Shown here piece after piece: positions 45,796-59,371 of a stretch of DNA of 64,000 bases; within the stretch, counting starts at the first letter, position 1; the number at the start of each line of letters is the position of its first letter. The position numbers were made by a program, and so were the translations under genes. The notes beneath the pieces are model-generated. The model saw only the letters and a list, made by a program, of their open reading frames with translations, did not search any database and was not told the DNA's origin. The stretch is taken from positions 682,001-746,000 of the forward strand of contig JAMZAV010000008.1 in NCBI GenBank assembly GCA_024449915.1, given 5' to 3'. This stretch comes from Sweltsa coloradensis (taxonomy: Eukaryota > Arthropoda > Insecta > Plecoptera > Chloroperlidae).

Positions 45796-47600
45796 TTACT
45801 ATTTTATTACTATTACTATTACTATTACTATCATCATTAGTGTAAACCAAATAATGAAACCAAAATACGATCTGAGTACAAGGTGCAAATGTTTTACTAT
45901 TTGGAAAGCCTGCCCAAACATACCATATCTTGTCACCAATAGGTTTACATCCATTTACAGCTTGTCCGCTAAGTCGTGTAGGCTATCTTTATTGGTCTCC
46001 ATTGGTAAAGAGTGGTTATTTGTGTAAATGTTAGGTTGGAATTGTTTGATAAAGCCATCTGGAATTAGATGACAAAATACTACTTTCATGTAAAATAATT
46101 AGTAGTTGTAAAGTGAATGTTCAGCGAGTTTTCTACCTATAATAATGTTACTGTAGATTTTGTTGACGTATGCTAATCAAAGCAATTGATTGATTAATAT
46201 TTTATATTATTGGAGTGATTAAGGTGATGGAGAAACGGTCATTAGCAATGTTTTAAATGCTATTTCCAGTACAGGACGATTCAATTGATTACATCAATAA
46301 AGAATTATCTTGCTGTATGAGAATATTTATTAGAATTCGAAGTTTGCAGCAGCTGTAACTATATGACTTGATAACATTGGCAGCCACCCTTCATTTAGCA
46401 CAAGAAACGTTCACTACTGCAGCTTGCTATGTTTTGCTCGGCGTATTCTGTAGATCAAGATAAAACACATAAAAAGAACCATCAACCCTCACCATTAACA
46501 AACTTCCCAGATAATTCAACATCGAGAGTGAGTCTGCGAGAGGGTTGCATGGACCTCACTAAATACATCATTTCTACCTTCGACTCTCTAGCAAGAGATA
46601 TTTAAGAGAGCGATTGCCTCACACAAATCCTCAACATACCTTTTATCGTGACATTAAGGTAACTTAAAAAAATGGATGTTAAAAGTTTCTTACAAACTAT
46701 TTTTATACTGTAGTTAAACTCGAGAAAAACAATTGTGTTCTTCTCTCCGGCGGCGGAAGTTTCTAGTTTGTAGCGAAACTTTTCTACTGAACGTAATAAA
46801 ATAATCATTAAAGGAACAAAGCGTGACAATGGAATCAAGCCAGGAGACGAGCAACGTTACGCAGGACGTGCTAGTCTCGCGAGAGAAGATTTCGCCGTTT
46901 ATTTGTCAGATTAGTTACCATCGGGTATCAACGTCATGTTGCCAAATAAGATTTTATTTCGAACGGTATCAAGGGAGATATTTGGATGTCGGAAAAATAA
47001 ATACCTAATCAATATTGTTTATAGCAAACAGGGATAGATCTATCGTGTCTTCTAACGAACTTCGTGGTAATTTGCTTACGATAAAACATACATGCTGAAT
47101 TATCTCGTCTAGAGAATGATAATTGCATGAACGCAATGAGAGTATACGTGAATGTTTTAAAATACATCATAATTTATACAACCGTTATTTTATCTGACAT
47201 TTAAATAAGATAAATGTATTAAAATAAGTTTGCATACTGTCTCCATTTTGGTCAATTAGTTCTATGCTGGATGTGATATGGATAGAATTATGCATACATA
47301 CAGCCAGGCTATATTGTGCTGAGCTTTCCCATACACAGTTTCAATTAAATTTCAAACGTTAAATCCATTTCGTGCGGTCTAACAAGGAATGTTAACAAAA
47401 ATTACAAATGTTTAATAACAATTAAACTAAGCTTCGTCAGAGGTTGAAATGAAACCTGTATCTGAAGGTTGGAGTGAATGCAATGACGTACAACGTATAA
47501 TATTCACACAAAGGTTCTTCCACTCCAGTGGCTGCGTTCAACCACGAACACCGAAACATCCCAGTTTACTTCTGTTATTTTAAAAGATACCGAGCTTGTT
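45796..47600. other. No gene seen
   Basis: Unassigned. A short ttactattac run lies at 45793-45830, and only chance-length frames occur. Confidence 0.3.
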
Positions 47601-47603
47601 GTA

Positions 47604-47690
47604 ACTCAAGCGCTAAGCGTTACACTCGAGTTCGCTAGGTCGTCGGTTCGATTCTATCCACCGGCAACCCTGAGTCAATGGCGTGATCAT
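47604..47690 (+). repeat. tRNA-like SINE head fragment
   Basis: caagcgctaagcgttacac followed by cgtcggttcgattctatcc and ccggcaaccctgagtcaa resembles the SINE heads at 2235 and 2847. Confidence 0.5.
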
Positions 47691-49506
47691 TATTTCCATC
47701 AGTTAAATAAGAGAGCTTTCTTGCTCATATACCATTTTATCTTTGAAACGATTGCCACTTGATTATGTACACAATTCGTAATTTGATATTCTCCCAATTA
47801 ATTTACTGATGCACACAGCCGATTGAAATAATGCATATTTTCTACATCCATGTTCTAAGTAAGAATGACACAATCCTTCTGCGTCTTTATTGGTATTAAA
47901 TACCTACTTGTTTCGTGAATATATTAATAACTGGCAATCGATTCTAGTGAAATGTGCACTTATTAACTTCAAGTAACGGAAGTTGAAACTAGCTAAGAAA
48001 CATTGTTATCGATGAAAAAACTGTAATTAACTTCCCGTTATCGCCCCTAGAGAAGGTAAAGAAGCTTTGGTAAAATGTTTTGTATGAAACGTGAAATTCA
48101 CGCACAAAATGTAGTATTTGCTTTCTTTTCCCGTAAATCACCCCGAGTCACGCCATCTTGGACGCTAAGACACTTCCGAAAACGCAACCATAGAAATAAC
48201 CCTCGGCTCTCGGACGAGCGCGTTACGTGCATGACTCGAGTTAAAACGAGTTCTCACTCAGAAACGTACAAACCAAATGGATTTACTTAGCTCAATGAAT
48301 GAGGCGGTCTCGTACCTAAGCATCTGATTCTAAACTCTTTCAAATTACTATCAAAAAAGTTATCTTCCATTTTTGCATTTTACAATCAAATTTACATTTT
48401 TCTTTTTAAAACAAATACTAATAGTTAAAATAAGTTCATGTTCCAAAGGTTTCATGTATAGGCCCTACATTAACCCCTTGTCCCCCCGCGTCACCTTTTA
48501 CGTTCCTCCCCTTGGAAAGAAGTATACATGGTGGTAACTCACACTTATAGAAATCGTTTTATCTTGGAGGCGCGAATAATTTTAGCTGTTAAAGCGTCCT
48601 AAAACTGCTAATACTAATAACTTATCACAACTTAAAACACATAATGCGTAGAGTAAACACAAACACTTTGAATCCCGAGTAGGAAATACTTTCGGGTGTA
48701 CGCTGTCTTATTATCTATCAAAACAAAACGTTCAATGTTATTAAAGCAAATACAAATAATACTTCGAGTTGAAATTATTGATCTGTTCATGCGCTCGCTA
48801 ATGGGGCGTATTATTATAACATTAAAACCTCGTATAATATTATTAACCCACTTTCATTAAACCGAGCTAATAGCACTAATCACATTACAAATCGGGACCA
48901 TACCCGCCGCCAAGAGCATAACTAAAATAGTTATCACATAGATTACTAGCCAATTGCATTTCGGTTGAGAAATTACGGTCTATTTACTGACTCAGCAAGC
49001 ACTAGAGGAAAAACTTTATAATATATTTCACCAATTGTCCTAATTTATTTTCCTCTTGAGAAACGGCTGCAACATCGCGAGCTTTCCTAGGTGAAACGAA
49101 TCGCTTGCAGTGGTTATCAGGAGGGGTCTTGCTATGAAATACCTCATGAATAACTACCATCCTTCACGCTGCATGCCGTCTGCCGACGCGGGAAATAGAC
49201 GAGCGCGGCCTGCACTGCAGGCGCACACCAATAACCAACACTCACGCCTTCAATTCGTTAATTTTCCGGATGTAGAAGCACAAGTGTAGCTTGTTAGTGT
49301 AGAAAAATAAACAAGATTTAATAAATGTGTTATATTACTTAAGGAAATATTATGTTCAAATTTGTTGAGATAGTATCGTGGAGGGGGGGGGGGGGTGATA
49401 ATTATTCATTTCAGTTGAGCGTACAAGATATTGTGTAAGCTTCAATTGCACCCTCGACCCTCGTCGTGGTCTGGTATTAAAGTAACTTATTTGACTTCTT
49501 ACATAT
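47690..49506. other. No gene seen; possible regulatory DNA at 48730-49260
   Basis: 48730-49260 is complex unique sequence with many taat and ttatc words and no coding frame. Regulatory function is a guess. Confidence 0.25.
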
Positions 49507-50266
49507 TTGGATGAGCGTAGCGAGCGAAGCGAAGATTCCATTCTACTACACTGGAGAAAAAATTCCGGAATGGTTTTTTTTCTTCTTTCTTTTTTTTGTA
49601 TTTTTGTCTGTTTGTCCACACGATTCCGGCTAAACCGATACTCCGATTGCGATGGAAAATTTAATGGAGGCCTTCGAAATCTCTGAACTTAAACTGCCAC
49701 GTTTTGAGCGCAATCGGAAATAATTTCTCATAAAATCGCAATTTTACGATTTTTTCGATGTAATAACAAAATTCTTCGATTTATAAGACCTACATGCTTG
49801 TCCGATTGTAAAATTTTTTCACAAACCTTTATTTCATGAATTAATATATTTCGTGTAAATTTGAGCGTAATCGGACGATAAATGTCTTCAAAAAAATCGC
49901 AATTTTAACGACTTTTTCAATTTTTAAAATTCTTTGGCTTATAGCCTACATGCGTTATCCGATCGTAACGATTTTTTCACAGAACCTTCATTTCATGAAT
50001 TAATATATTCGTGTGAAATCTGAGCGCAATCAAATAATTATTTCTTATGAAAATTGCAATTTTAACGATTTTTTCTCTTTTTTAAATTACGATTGATTAA
50101 AATTAAAATTAAAGTTATTTTTTATTAATTTAATTTAAAATTTAAAAAAAATTTAACTTAGATTATGTTTTTTTTTACAAACACAGAAAATCCGCATAAC
50201 ACATGGCAGCTCAATGCACCAATTATGCTCATCCAACAACGAGGCGGGACTGAAGCGTTTTCCTAG
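49507..50266 (+). mobile_element. Helitron-like element, copy h
   Basis: It begins ttggatgagcgtagcgagcg and ends gactgaagcgttttcctag. The middle repeats a ~165-bp segment about two and a half times (tcatgaattaatatat at about 49835 and 49994). Confidence 0.7.
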
Positions 50267-50321
50267 TTTATTATCATCATTATAGTAAATAAGTCGATTT
50301 TAACGTTTAGAACTCTGCAAG

Positions 50322-50536
50322 GAATGTCTTATCAAGTCAAACCGTAATAAAAATAAAAATACAATCATTACCCGGCACCTCCACCAAATAAGTAAAATTA
50401 AAATGTGTTAAGATTGTCGAAGCAAATACACACGTAACTTCGCGTAATTCTTATCTAGTCAACCAATGATTAGAAATAATAATACAATTATTACCCGGCA
50501 CCTCCACCAAATAAGTAGAAATTAAAATTGTGTTAA
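50322..50536 (+). repeat. Two-copy tandem duplication, period ~125 bp
   Basis: Both halves contain attacccggcacctccaccaa then ataagta and gtgttaag, at 50368 and 50491. Confidence 0.7.
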
Positions 50537-51165
50537 GGGGCTATTTACGTAAAAACATATTTTTTACCACATAATTTATAGCATAATAAAACATTTAAAT
50601 GACCGTTTAAAAATTATATCTTGTAACTGTGATTTTACACCAATTTTTAAATTTATTTGAACATGAAATTTGCGAAAATTGGCGTTTTAGTAAATTTCTT
50701 AAATCGGCTTTAACTTGCTTATTTTTGTTCCACGTAGATACTGGAGCATCATACCAATCTAAAATGGCTATTTATAACATCGTGCCTTGAAACTGTGAAC
50801 AAATATACACTCAAACACGCAAAAATATGTATTCCAAAATCACACCCCTTCTTGGTAATCAGCATATTTTGACTGAACCACTTGCCCAAATTACAAAACA
50901 AAATATAGAGGATTTACAAAAAGGCTGTAGAGTACGTCAATAATGGCCTTTTATGTTTTCGGATCAAAATCCTCCAAGGTCACGGGCATAAAGATCGTCC
51001 CCATGTTATTTCTTATGGGACATTTTTGCCGATGGGACCTAGCTCGAAAAATGACAATTTTGACAATTTTTTCCGGGTCAAGATGGAACCAATAATTTTT
51101 CTGTCGATTTCTAAATTCATAACTAGTTAGCCTGAATGAAATATATTTTTTTAGTTTACCGGGTT
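50532..51165 (+). repeat. Dispersed TTAA-type repeat, copy 2 of 3
   Basis: It starts after TTAA with ggggctatttacg and shares ordered blocks with 3510-4175, including ccaaggtcacgg, ataaagatcg and cctgaatgaaatat. Confidence 0.65.
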
Positions 51166-53636
51166 TTTACTATTTTGGGGGTACCGCCCTTAGCACCAGG
51201 GTCACCAAAATCGTTCTGTATCATCCTTGTTGAAGGGCAATGTCAGCACAAAACGCATGTCAATCGGACGTCGCGTTCGGTTTTTCTTATTACAACACAT
51301 AGGGTAAGCAGGAGATGTCCATGACAAAACTTTAATAAGTTATATGATTTATTCACAAAGTGTCATCAAAGAAGTAACTAAAACTACCTTATTCAGGCAA
51401 GGTCTAAACAATAGTGTTCTGTAAACGTGCATTTATTTATTCTCTCTTGGTTTTCAAATTAATTGAAGCCCCTCAGTCAGAAACTAAATGAAAACAAGGA
51501 GCAGTCGTACAAAGGTCATAATAATTGGTTTAATTTCAAGAAAACAAATCAAAACTAATGTGGTGTTATTAATTTCTTCGAAACGAATGCAATCTCTAAT
51601 TTAATAAAATTAAAATCTAATTTAATTCGTTACTGAAGTTCCCTACATTTCTACATACTTGTTGAAGGATTGTGATAGTTTTTTTAATGTGCTACCAGTA
51701 CGTAAATGGTTTCATTTTGCAATAGCAAGCCACGTTTTTTTTTATGTGGTGTCTAATCACCGTTAATATATTGTTTCATTTCAATTTATGTTTAATCATG
51801 CAATTCATTTACGTCACTGCTAAGGTGATCCTAAAGTAAAATTATAAGTAAACTACATTAAATTGTCCTACTGTACTTTACAACATAATTGCTGTTTTGT
51901 TGTATAAGAGTCGTATTACACATTTCCGTCTCACAAACAATGTAAAATAGTTTTGATATAACGAATTGTATTAATCTTTACTTACACGTGAACTCCAGAG
52001 CGAAAATTTGAGTATTTAAAAAAAAATATGAAATAAATTAAATTCTCTCTTAGGTAGGAAAAAACCTTTTTAATGTTGCAATATTTCATTATGTTAGAAG
52101 TTAATTAAGTGTATTTAATAAATTTGTCTGTTCTATTGAAGTTTCATTTAAACTCAGAATAAAAAGATTTGTTAAGCTTCAGTATTGTAAATAAGTGCAA
52201 TTTGTGACCTATATTTTTGCATGGCTACAATAACAAAGTCTTTGGACCTAATTAAGGCTAAAAATGAACAGTGTTTTCTGGTCAATTCAAGAATTAACGT
52301 CACAAGCTCGATGTTACAAAAAGAAGGAGTATTGTCTATAGACAAGGTTTGTACAATCGCTCAGTGTTATCTAGATAAGGTAATATCGAGTCTGAGCAAG
52401 AAGATTGTCACCGCCACCATGAGCGAATAGCGGTTATGACCAGGACAACCACAACCGTATCATCCAACACCACAGCCCCGAGTGACTTTTTTATTTGTAA
52501 TAAAAACCGTGATAAAAAGCCAAGCTTGAGTGAATTGATTCTAGCACCCTTGTCTATAAGACGTCTTCCGGTCGCTTAGGGTCTTCGACAAGATCAGATC
52601 AGGCAATGCAATCACGCACCCCCACCCCCACCCCTCCCCGCCCTAGTCCACAATGCTTAATTAGTTGGTAAAAAATCTTTAGTCTATGTGACCTCCTCCA
52701 TATGGCACAACAGTCACGAAATGCTTCCATTAACGATTCCGCGTCCAAGAGTTCTTCTATTACACCTCGCCGTTAAGATAGTGGCAATTATCGAGAAACT
52801 CAATCGATTTCTAATTTTCAGATATGATAATAACCAGAAATAGCATTTAGAATGATATATCAGTGCTTGCTAGTCCCGATGAATAGCTACCTACCATGCA
52901 CGGCAGGACGGTTGATTCATGAATGATGGTGTCAGTATAAAGATCCAGTTAGTGCATGAAGACAAATTTAGACAACAAATTAATAATATTTGAATATAAT
53001 GCTCTGTTAAAACAGAGGTACCAGTAGTAAAAGCATTTACTTATTCAAAATAGTGTTGTTATTATCACATAACAATGAAATAGTTATGATTGTATTAAGT
53101 ATTTATTTCATAGAAATGAAAATCAGTAAAAAAGTATAATATTTGTATATTTATTTATGCCTTAAGATATGTACTTGATTACACAGTTATAATTTTCTTA
53201 TTTGTTCGAAAGAAAAATAACTGTTCGGTATATCGAACATGGCTTCTACTTTTTGTCTTGATTTCACAGCGTAGTTGCTGCTTGGAAATCACTTCGAAAA
53301 AACTTACATATTGCTGCAATTCATCATAATATGATGAAATGAATAGAAAATGTACAAAGAAGGAATATAAAAAACAAAAAAAGTCACTAAATGTGTTGTT
53401 TTGTAATAAATAAAAGTGGTCCCTTGTCGTGCCACGAGAAACTAAATAAATACTTGCCACAACGTAGCGAGTGGGACGACGTACAAATCCTAGATCGAAG
53501 AAGTCAGAACCACAGGGTGACTCGCAACTAACGACATCTTCCAAGAACAACTACTGTTTGGATCGTGGCGTAGTATTCAAAAAGTGGTAAGCGATGGCTT
53601 ATCTCTGACACCTACGAGAATGCACCTAAGATATAA
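51166..53636. other. No gene seen
   Basis: An open frame of 69 codons at 52221-52430 and one of 123 codons on the minus strand at 53179-53550 show no family features. 52730-52930 is unique and possibly regulatory. Confidence 0.3.
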
Positions 53637-53695
53637 ATTAATTAATTAATTAATAAACAAATAAATAAATAAATAAATAAATAAATAAGTAAATA
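53637..53695 (+). repeat. (TTAA)n/(TAAA)n microsatellite
   Basis: taattaat repeats merge into aaataaat repeats. Confidence 0.9.
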
Positions 53696-56073
53696 GATAC
53701 GTATTTTAGAGTCTACCCACTCAGACATTACTCAGATATTCTCGAATAATTTGTACTACTTCCCAACAATTTGTTTCACTAAAATAAAATTTTACTAATG
53801 TAAAGTTATCGTATAAATCACATGCTTGTGGATAATACGTAACGAATAACACGAAAGTATTTCATAAAGTTTTTCATAGTACCGGTACTGCTTATTTGTC
53901 CATGCAAAACACAGCATTTAGACATTGGAGACCTAAAGGCTCTGATATTTTCCCCGCGTATAAATAGCTTCGTATTTCATAAGTTTCCTCGTTTGCCTTT
54001 ATTTTCTATCTTTATTTCACGAGTTTCCCTGTGCAAGAATCACGCAACCACAACCTTAATAATCAAGCGTATTAGCCCTTAAGGCAATCGCGCTGCCACA
54101 GTGCCACCTCATACATACCATCAATTATAAACTAATGTAATTCCCAAGAAATTAATTGCGAGCGGAGTCTGGTATAAAAATTAAAAGTTCTACTAGCTTT
54201 TCAGAAGAAAAAAACTTTACAACGTGCATTTTACAAGAGCAATACAAGAATCGAGACATGAACTTTGAACAAGTCGTATTTCGTGACAAATTTGATTTGT
54301 CAGGTATTTTTACTAGCTTCAGTTAAGATTGCCGCCGTGAGCAGTTTTATTGCAAGTCAAGCAATACGTGGTACTCCCTTGTTTTGTTTTTTTTGGAAGG
54401 GTGGTTAGGATTCAAATAACATAACCATGTAGTGGGGGTAATCATGGAAGAACGACCATCAGTCATAAATAGATAAATAAAAATATCAATAATAATTGAC
54501 GTTTAGTTTCAATAGAAAAGTTTCAATGCTTTATTTGTTCAACTTGGGTTCGCAATAGTTTCGTCTCGGATATCTCGGTGTATCGCCACGTCGTATTGAA
54601 CATCTTCTCTCATGGGCACGAAACTTTCGAGAAGGTTCGTTAATAATAACGTCACTCGAGGCCCCCGTCCCAAACATTATAAACAAAAGGCATTGAAAGT
54701 TTCGACAAATAATTGCCGAGTGAAGGCACGTACTTATAAAGCGCACGTAACGAGTCCGTTGATTGCAATGCCAGCCAAATCACATCCACAAACATTGACT
54801 TCGGATTTCACATTTGGTCGGTAACGAAGAAAATTAATTAACTAATAATCCATCTCCCCTGAATTTGAGGGTGTTTCGCGCTTTAAGTAGGGGACCTAGT
54901 TAGTGAATCGTATAATTGCAAGATCCCAAGTGGTAATTACTGTGATTCAACCTGAGCACTTGTGTGATCATGAATCATCTAGCGCAACATTTGACACTGG
55001 CAAGAAACAAAGGGGTGCGTCTTGAATACGCACGCACGCAACCGCGCAATGGAGTTGCCGGCCAATTGCCAGAGCGGCGTTCATTTCCGTTGTCATCTAC
55101 GTTCTAAGTGTTATCCCATTCGATAGTAATCAAATCTCAAAGCAATCAATGTATCGTACGTTGCCGAGCGGCTAGAAACAGATGCAGGCTATTAAACTTT
55201 TCATTTCGTACCTATTCCTTTTTTTTATATTTAAAAATGGAATGGGAGAATTTGTTAGCTTACAGCTTTGCCGTTCGAGTCAGCGACTTCCACGGCGGAC
55301 GGAACGCTAATCTTACACGCAAATCATAGAACCCGACGGCACTCAATACTTGGAGGAACACATAGACTAATTAAAATCGTTGGGGAATCTAGCATGCTCA
55401 CGTCAAAAGCAATGAAATGCGAGGGTCATTCCATGAAACGCCAAGGAGACTTAACCAAGATGAAACGACAAGCAAAGTCCGTTTGAAGTTTTTACTTAGG
55501 CCTATACTCAGTCAAAACTGACATTATTTTATAGAAATGCAAAACTCCACGACATTTACGCCTTTCAGCCAAGGAATACGAGCCCTTGTAATTTTTTCAT
55601 GAGTTGTAATTCAATTAAAACTTTTTAAATCAGTTTTCTGTTCAGTTTTCTTTGCATTCAATTTGACTTGTACAAATATGTCTTGCAATTGAAAGCCAAT
55701 TCGTTCCTATGAATGAGCTGAGTTTGTTATCTTTCGTCCTCTCGTCTCTTCAAGCGCTTTGTCGTTCATCGTAATCTTGCAAATTGCATGAAACCGTATT
55801 TAGCCGCTCAATAAATCTTGTTTGCCACTTTATTTCCGATTAATCGGCGTTTCGCCGTAATCTGTATAGCAATGCCAACGCAATGTGCAATGTGACCGAG
55901 CTAGGCAGGCGGAACTACGTAATGAGCAGCCTTAACAACAGACTTAACAACATCTCAACAACCGTAATGAGCAGCACCTGGCTCATGGCATTGTCAGCGT
56001 GGCAGGTGGAACCACCAAGCAGGAGAATGTAGCGTAGAGTTAGCAGCCCTATCAGACTATCAGCTTCCGTTTC
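53696..56073. other. No gene seen; unique sequence
   Basis: 54530-54830, 55010-55330 and 55740-55900 are compositionally balanced, with words such as ccgattaatcgg, and could be noncoding regulatory DNA. Frames here overlap on opposite strands and have no homology signal. Confidence 0.25.
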
Positions 56074-56216
56074 TAAGCCGGGGTGACAATACCACGAGAT
56101 AAGTCGTTCACATACCACGACAGAAGCAAGTGATAACTAGCCCAGCGATACGTCTACTAGATCTCGCCAAGAATAGCTCACCTCGACGAAATATCATGTT
56201 CGGATCCTGATTATTC
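56074..56216 (+). repeat. 143-bp direct repeat, left copy
   Basis: From taagccggggtgacaatac to cggatcctgattatt it matches 59372-59513 with few differences. Confidence 0.9.
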
Positions 56217-56951
56217 CACTGAAAAAGCCAAAATCCACAGTTTTTGCACTACAAACACAAATTTTGGTGTGGGCAATTGAAACACCTATAAAAATTGATC
56301 AAATGTATTTTTAATTTTTTGCGGCTTATATTATGCCCCCTTGATTTTTTTCATTGTTGTTTAATCTCTTTGGTAAAACAGACAAAACTTTTTTCCTTTT
56401 GGACCGATTGTTATGAAATTTGCAGTTTCCTTGTTTTGACAAAACAAAAGACATTATTGTGCATGTTTTTTTTTTGCTAATTTTATGCATTTCAAATAAT
56501 GAATTGTGTTAATTACAGTATAGATAGAAGTTGAATATTATATTTAAGGTGACCAGACGTACCGGTTTGACCGGTACAGTACCGTTTTCAGAACACATGT
56601 ACCGGTGTCCCGAGAGATTTGTTAAAATGTCGTATTTGTACCGGTTTGCAATTTTGGTGGGGAAATGTCCCGGTATTCAGTCAAGTGTACCATGTGGAAG
56701 GATATTTTTATTTATTTATCCCTAACAACAGGTATCAAAACCCACAAGTGTTAGGTATAACTAAAACTAAACAATTCAAAAATATACTATTCAAAACAAT
56801 ACAAAATACGTTACACATACAAATGATTAAATACCTATATGAACAAGTACGATAAAATTAAATTAAAATGTTACAACAAATACAAACAAGAAAAAATTGA
56901 ATAACAAAAGAATATATAAAAAAACGGCTTAAAGCCAAAGATGAATGAAGG

Positions 56952-56964
56952 GGGGGGGGGGGAA
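56952..56964 (+). repeat. Poly-G run
   Basis: A run of about 13 guanines in the 3' part of the LINE fragment. Confidence 0.85.
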
Positions 56965-57021
56965 ATGAGGTTATAAAATACAAAACTGGTGAAAAGTTGA
57001 TTAGGTGACAAGAGTGATGAG

Positions 57022-57717
57022 TCATGTTGGTAAACTGGCATAAACAGCTGCTTTAAATAATTGAAGTTTCATGTGGTTGATGTCAATTTCTGGATTAATG
57101 GCTAATAATTTGTTGTAGGTGTCTTGTATTCGGTTAATGGGGGAAAATTTAAAAACATCAATACGAGCACATGGAATTTTGAAGGGTATGTAATTTCTTG
57201 TAAATCTTGAAGGGATATGAAAGTTTATATCTTGAATTAGGTCCGTGTCGATTAAGTTATGGAGAAGTTTGTAAAGGAAAATTACGTCGGTTGCACTACG
57301 ACGACTTTCTAGTGTTGGAATTGATTGTTGTTGACAAAGTGTAGCATAATGTGATCGGTGAAAATTTAAATTATTTTTATAACAAAGAAAACTTACAAAT
57401 TTGTATTGAATACGTTCAACTTGCTTAATTTTGGTAACGTGATGTGGATTCCAGACAACACTGGCGTAGTCAACGTGGGGTCGAACCAAGGATACATACA
57501 GCTTTCTTGTAGTTCTGGGTGAGAAGTTAGCGGCACAATTTCGTTTGATAAAACCAAGAATTCTTAGTGCCTTTTTGGAAACGACGCTAAGGTGATCATT
57601 AAAAGAAAGATCAGAAGACATCTGTACACCTAGGTCTCTGATGGAATCAACAATTTTTAGTGCAGCACCTTCAATGATGTATTGATAATGTTTTACTTGA
57701 AAAAATACACTCCTCTT
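57022..57717 (-). pseudogene. LINE (Jockey/CR1-like) reverse transcriptase C-terminal part, open frame
   Basis: On the minus strand 231 codons stay open from 57717 to the stop at 57022. Conserved blocks are IVDSIRDLGVQMSSDLSFND, HLSVVSKKALRILGFIKR, LYVSLVRPHVDYASVVWNPH, QVERIQYKFV and a C-terminus with YNKLLAINPEID. These follow the RT catalytic domain in Jockey/CR1/I-type LINE ORF2. The catalytic FADD region and the endonuclease are missing: a TGA at 57718-57720 and unrelated DNA lie upstream, so it is a 5'-truncated insertion. It is younger than the other LINE fragments here because the frame is intact. Confidence 0.85.
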
Positions 57718-57783
57718 TCAATAATAACAGTAATAACATTGAAATAGTTATTCCACTTCCAAGAAGATAATTCATTTTCTCTA

Positions 57784-58324
57784 TAGGGGTGTGCTAGTAT
57801 TATTCAATGATTTTGGTGGAGGTGCCGGGTCGCGCTCGAATGTGAAAACGTAAATATCGTTATCTTTTCTTGGCGTTACCTTACCAACCCTGATTATCCA
57901 TAATACTAACCTCAGTCTTTTGGTCTTTTACAAATTTGTGTTCCTTTTTGGAAGTTCTGAACTTTTTTTAAAACAAATAATAAAAATATGTCACTGTAAT
58001 GTTTGTATCAACATTTTCATGTAGGCTAATACCACTTACTACTGAATTATGTCATAGCCTAGCCCTAATAATATTTGTGCGTGATCATTAAAATGATCTA
58101 GAGAGAAATTACATTTAAAATCAATAGATGTTACTCTTTCACTTTTGGAGCCAACATATTGACATATCAATAAATAAAATTAATATTGAACATAATAGGA
58201 AAAAAAAATGTTCAAAGAGAAATAGTGAAATTTAAATAAAAGATTAAGTACTCGGACTCCATACTAGAGTTATTTTTAAAACTCGGACTCGACTCGAATA
58301 AAAACATCAGGACTTGCACACCCC
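57784..58324. mobile_element. hAT-like MITE, second copy
   Basis: The left taggggtgtgctagt and the inverse right cttgcacacccc resemble the termini at 35062-35610. They share ggtggaggtgccggg and gactcgactcgaat. Confidence 0.65.
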
Positions 58325-59371
58325 GAATTTTCTCAGTCATTATTTGCATTGATTTTGTTTATGGATAATGACAAATCAAAGTAATAATCATGCAACTGAA
58401 CTAAAGTTTTGATTAAACCTACACCACACTAATTATTTCGTTGACATGCATATTGTACAAATTCAATGCATCTTCAATTGTCTTTATTATGTATTATTAT
58501 TGATTAGAACTTCATTAGTATGATGCCCTCATCAATACATTACACGCATTATTTTCTGCCGAGTGCTTGTATTTTATTTTGTACTATCATTTTTAAACCA
58601 CTAGATAAAGATTTTATGACTACAAAAATGTACACATTAAAATCATTTTTAATTCATATTTTCATGTCAGAAAGCTGTTTTCTGGGCGTTTTACCAAATA
58701 TATCTGGAAATAAAATTTGCCTCCAGCGGCTGGGGCTCTGCCCCAGACCCCGAAATAGTCCGGGAGTACAAAGTATATTCTTACACTTTAGTTGTCCCGG
58801 TTTGTAACTTTCAAAATATGATCACCTTAATTATATTTTAACCAAAGTTTTGAATATGTCTTAAAACGCATTCACAATTTTGTTTATTTATGTCCAAAGT
58901 TATTAAACAAAACAAAAATTAGCTCATTCCGACAAGTGATTCAGAACAAGATAGTTTTTTTAATTTCCAAAAGTGTGCTAAAAATATTATCCGCCAAAAT
59001 TGGGTTTTAAGATTTTTTTCATGAAATTACCATAATTTTTTATTATTATGGTAATATTGCTCTCCCAGGTATGTAAGAATGTCTACTCCACAGGTTTCAT
59101 AAAAGTAATTAACTTAAACAATAAGTAAATCAAATAATCAATACATTGATTAAACTATAGGCCCTAACTAACTAAATATATGTATATAAAATGGCAACAC
59201 AAAACCGCATTTCCGTGCGCGCAGTAATTTAAAAAAAAATTGTAATTAAATACGTTAGCCCATTGATGTTAGTCACATTCAAAAGAAAAACACTTAAAGA
59301 GTAAATAAAAGTTATAATAAAATAACAGTTCAAAAGGTAGTTTTGTCAATATTTTCAGTGGAGTGTTCCCT

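Larger units (their letters stand above)
56544..58830. mobile_element. TTAA-bounded composite element
   Basis: TTAAggtgaccagacg (56544) faces an inverse gatcaccTTAA (58820-58830). Both ends carry ccggt-rich sub-terminal sequence (accggtttgaccggtacag; gttgtcccggtttg). Inside lie a LINE fragment (about 56880-57717) and a hAT-like MITE (57784-58324). The host element has no recognisable transposase. Confidence 0.55.

Noticed and set aside
52221..52430. 69-codon frame as a small gene
   Set aside because: No promoter, splice or family evidence. The composition is not distinct from surrounding DNA.
53179..53550. 123-codon minus-strand frame
   Set aside because: Phe/Ser/Tyr-rich composition typical of AT-rich noncoding DNA. 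There are no motifs and no exon-like GC rise.
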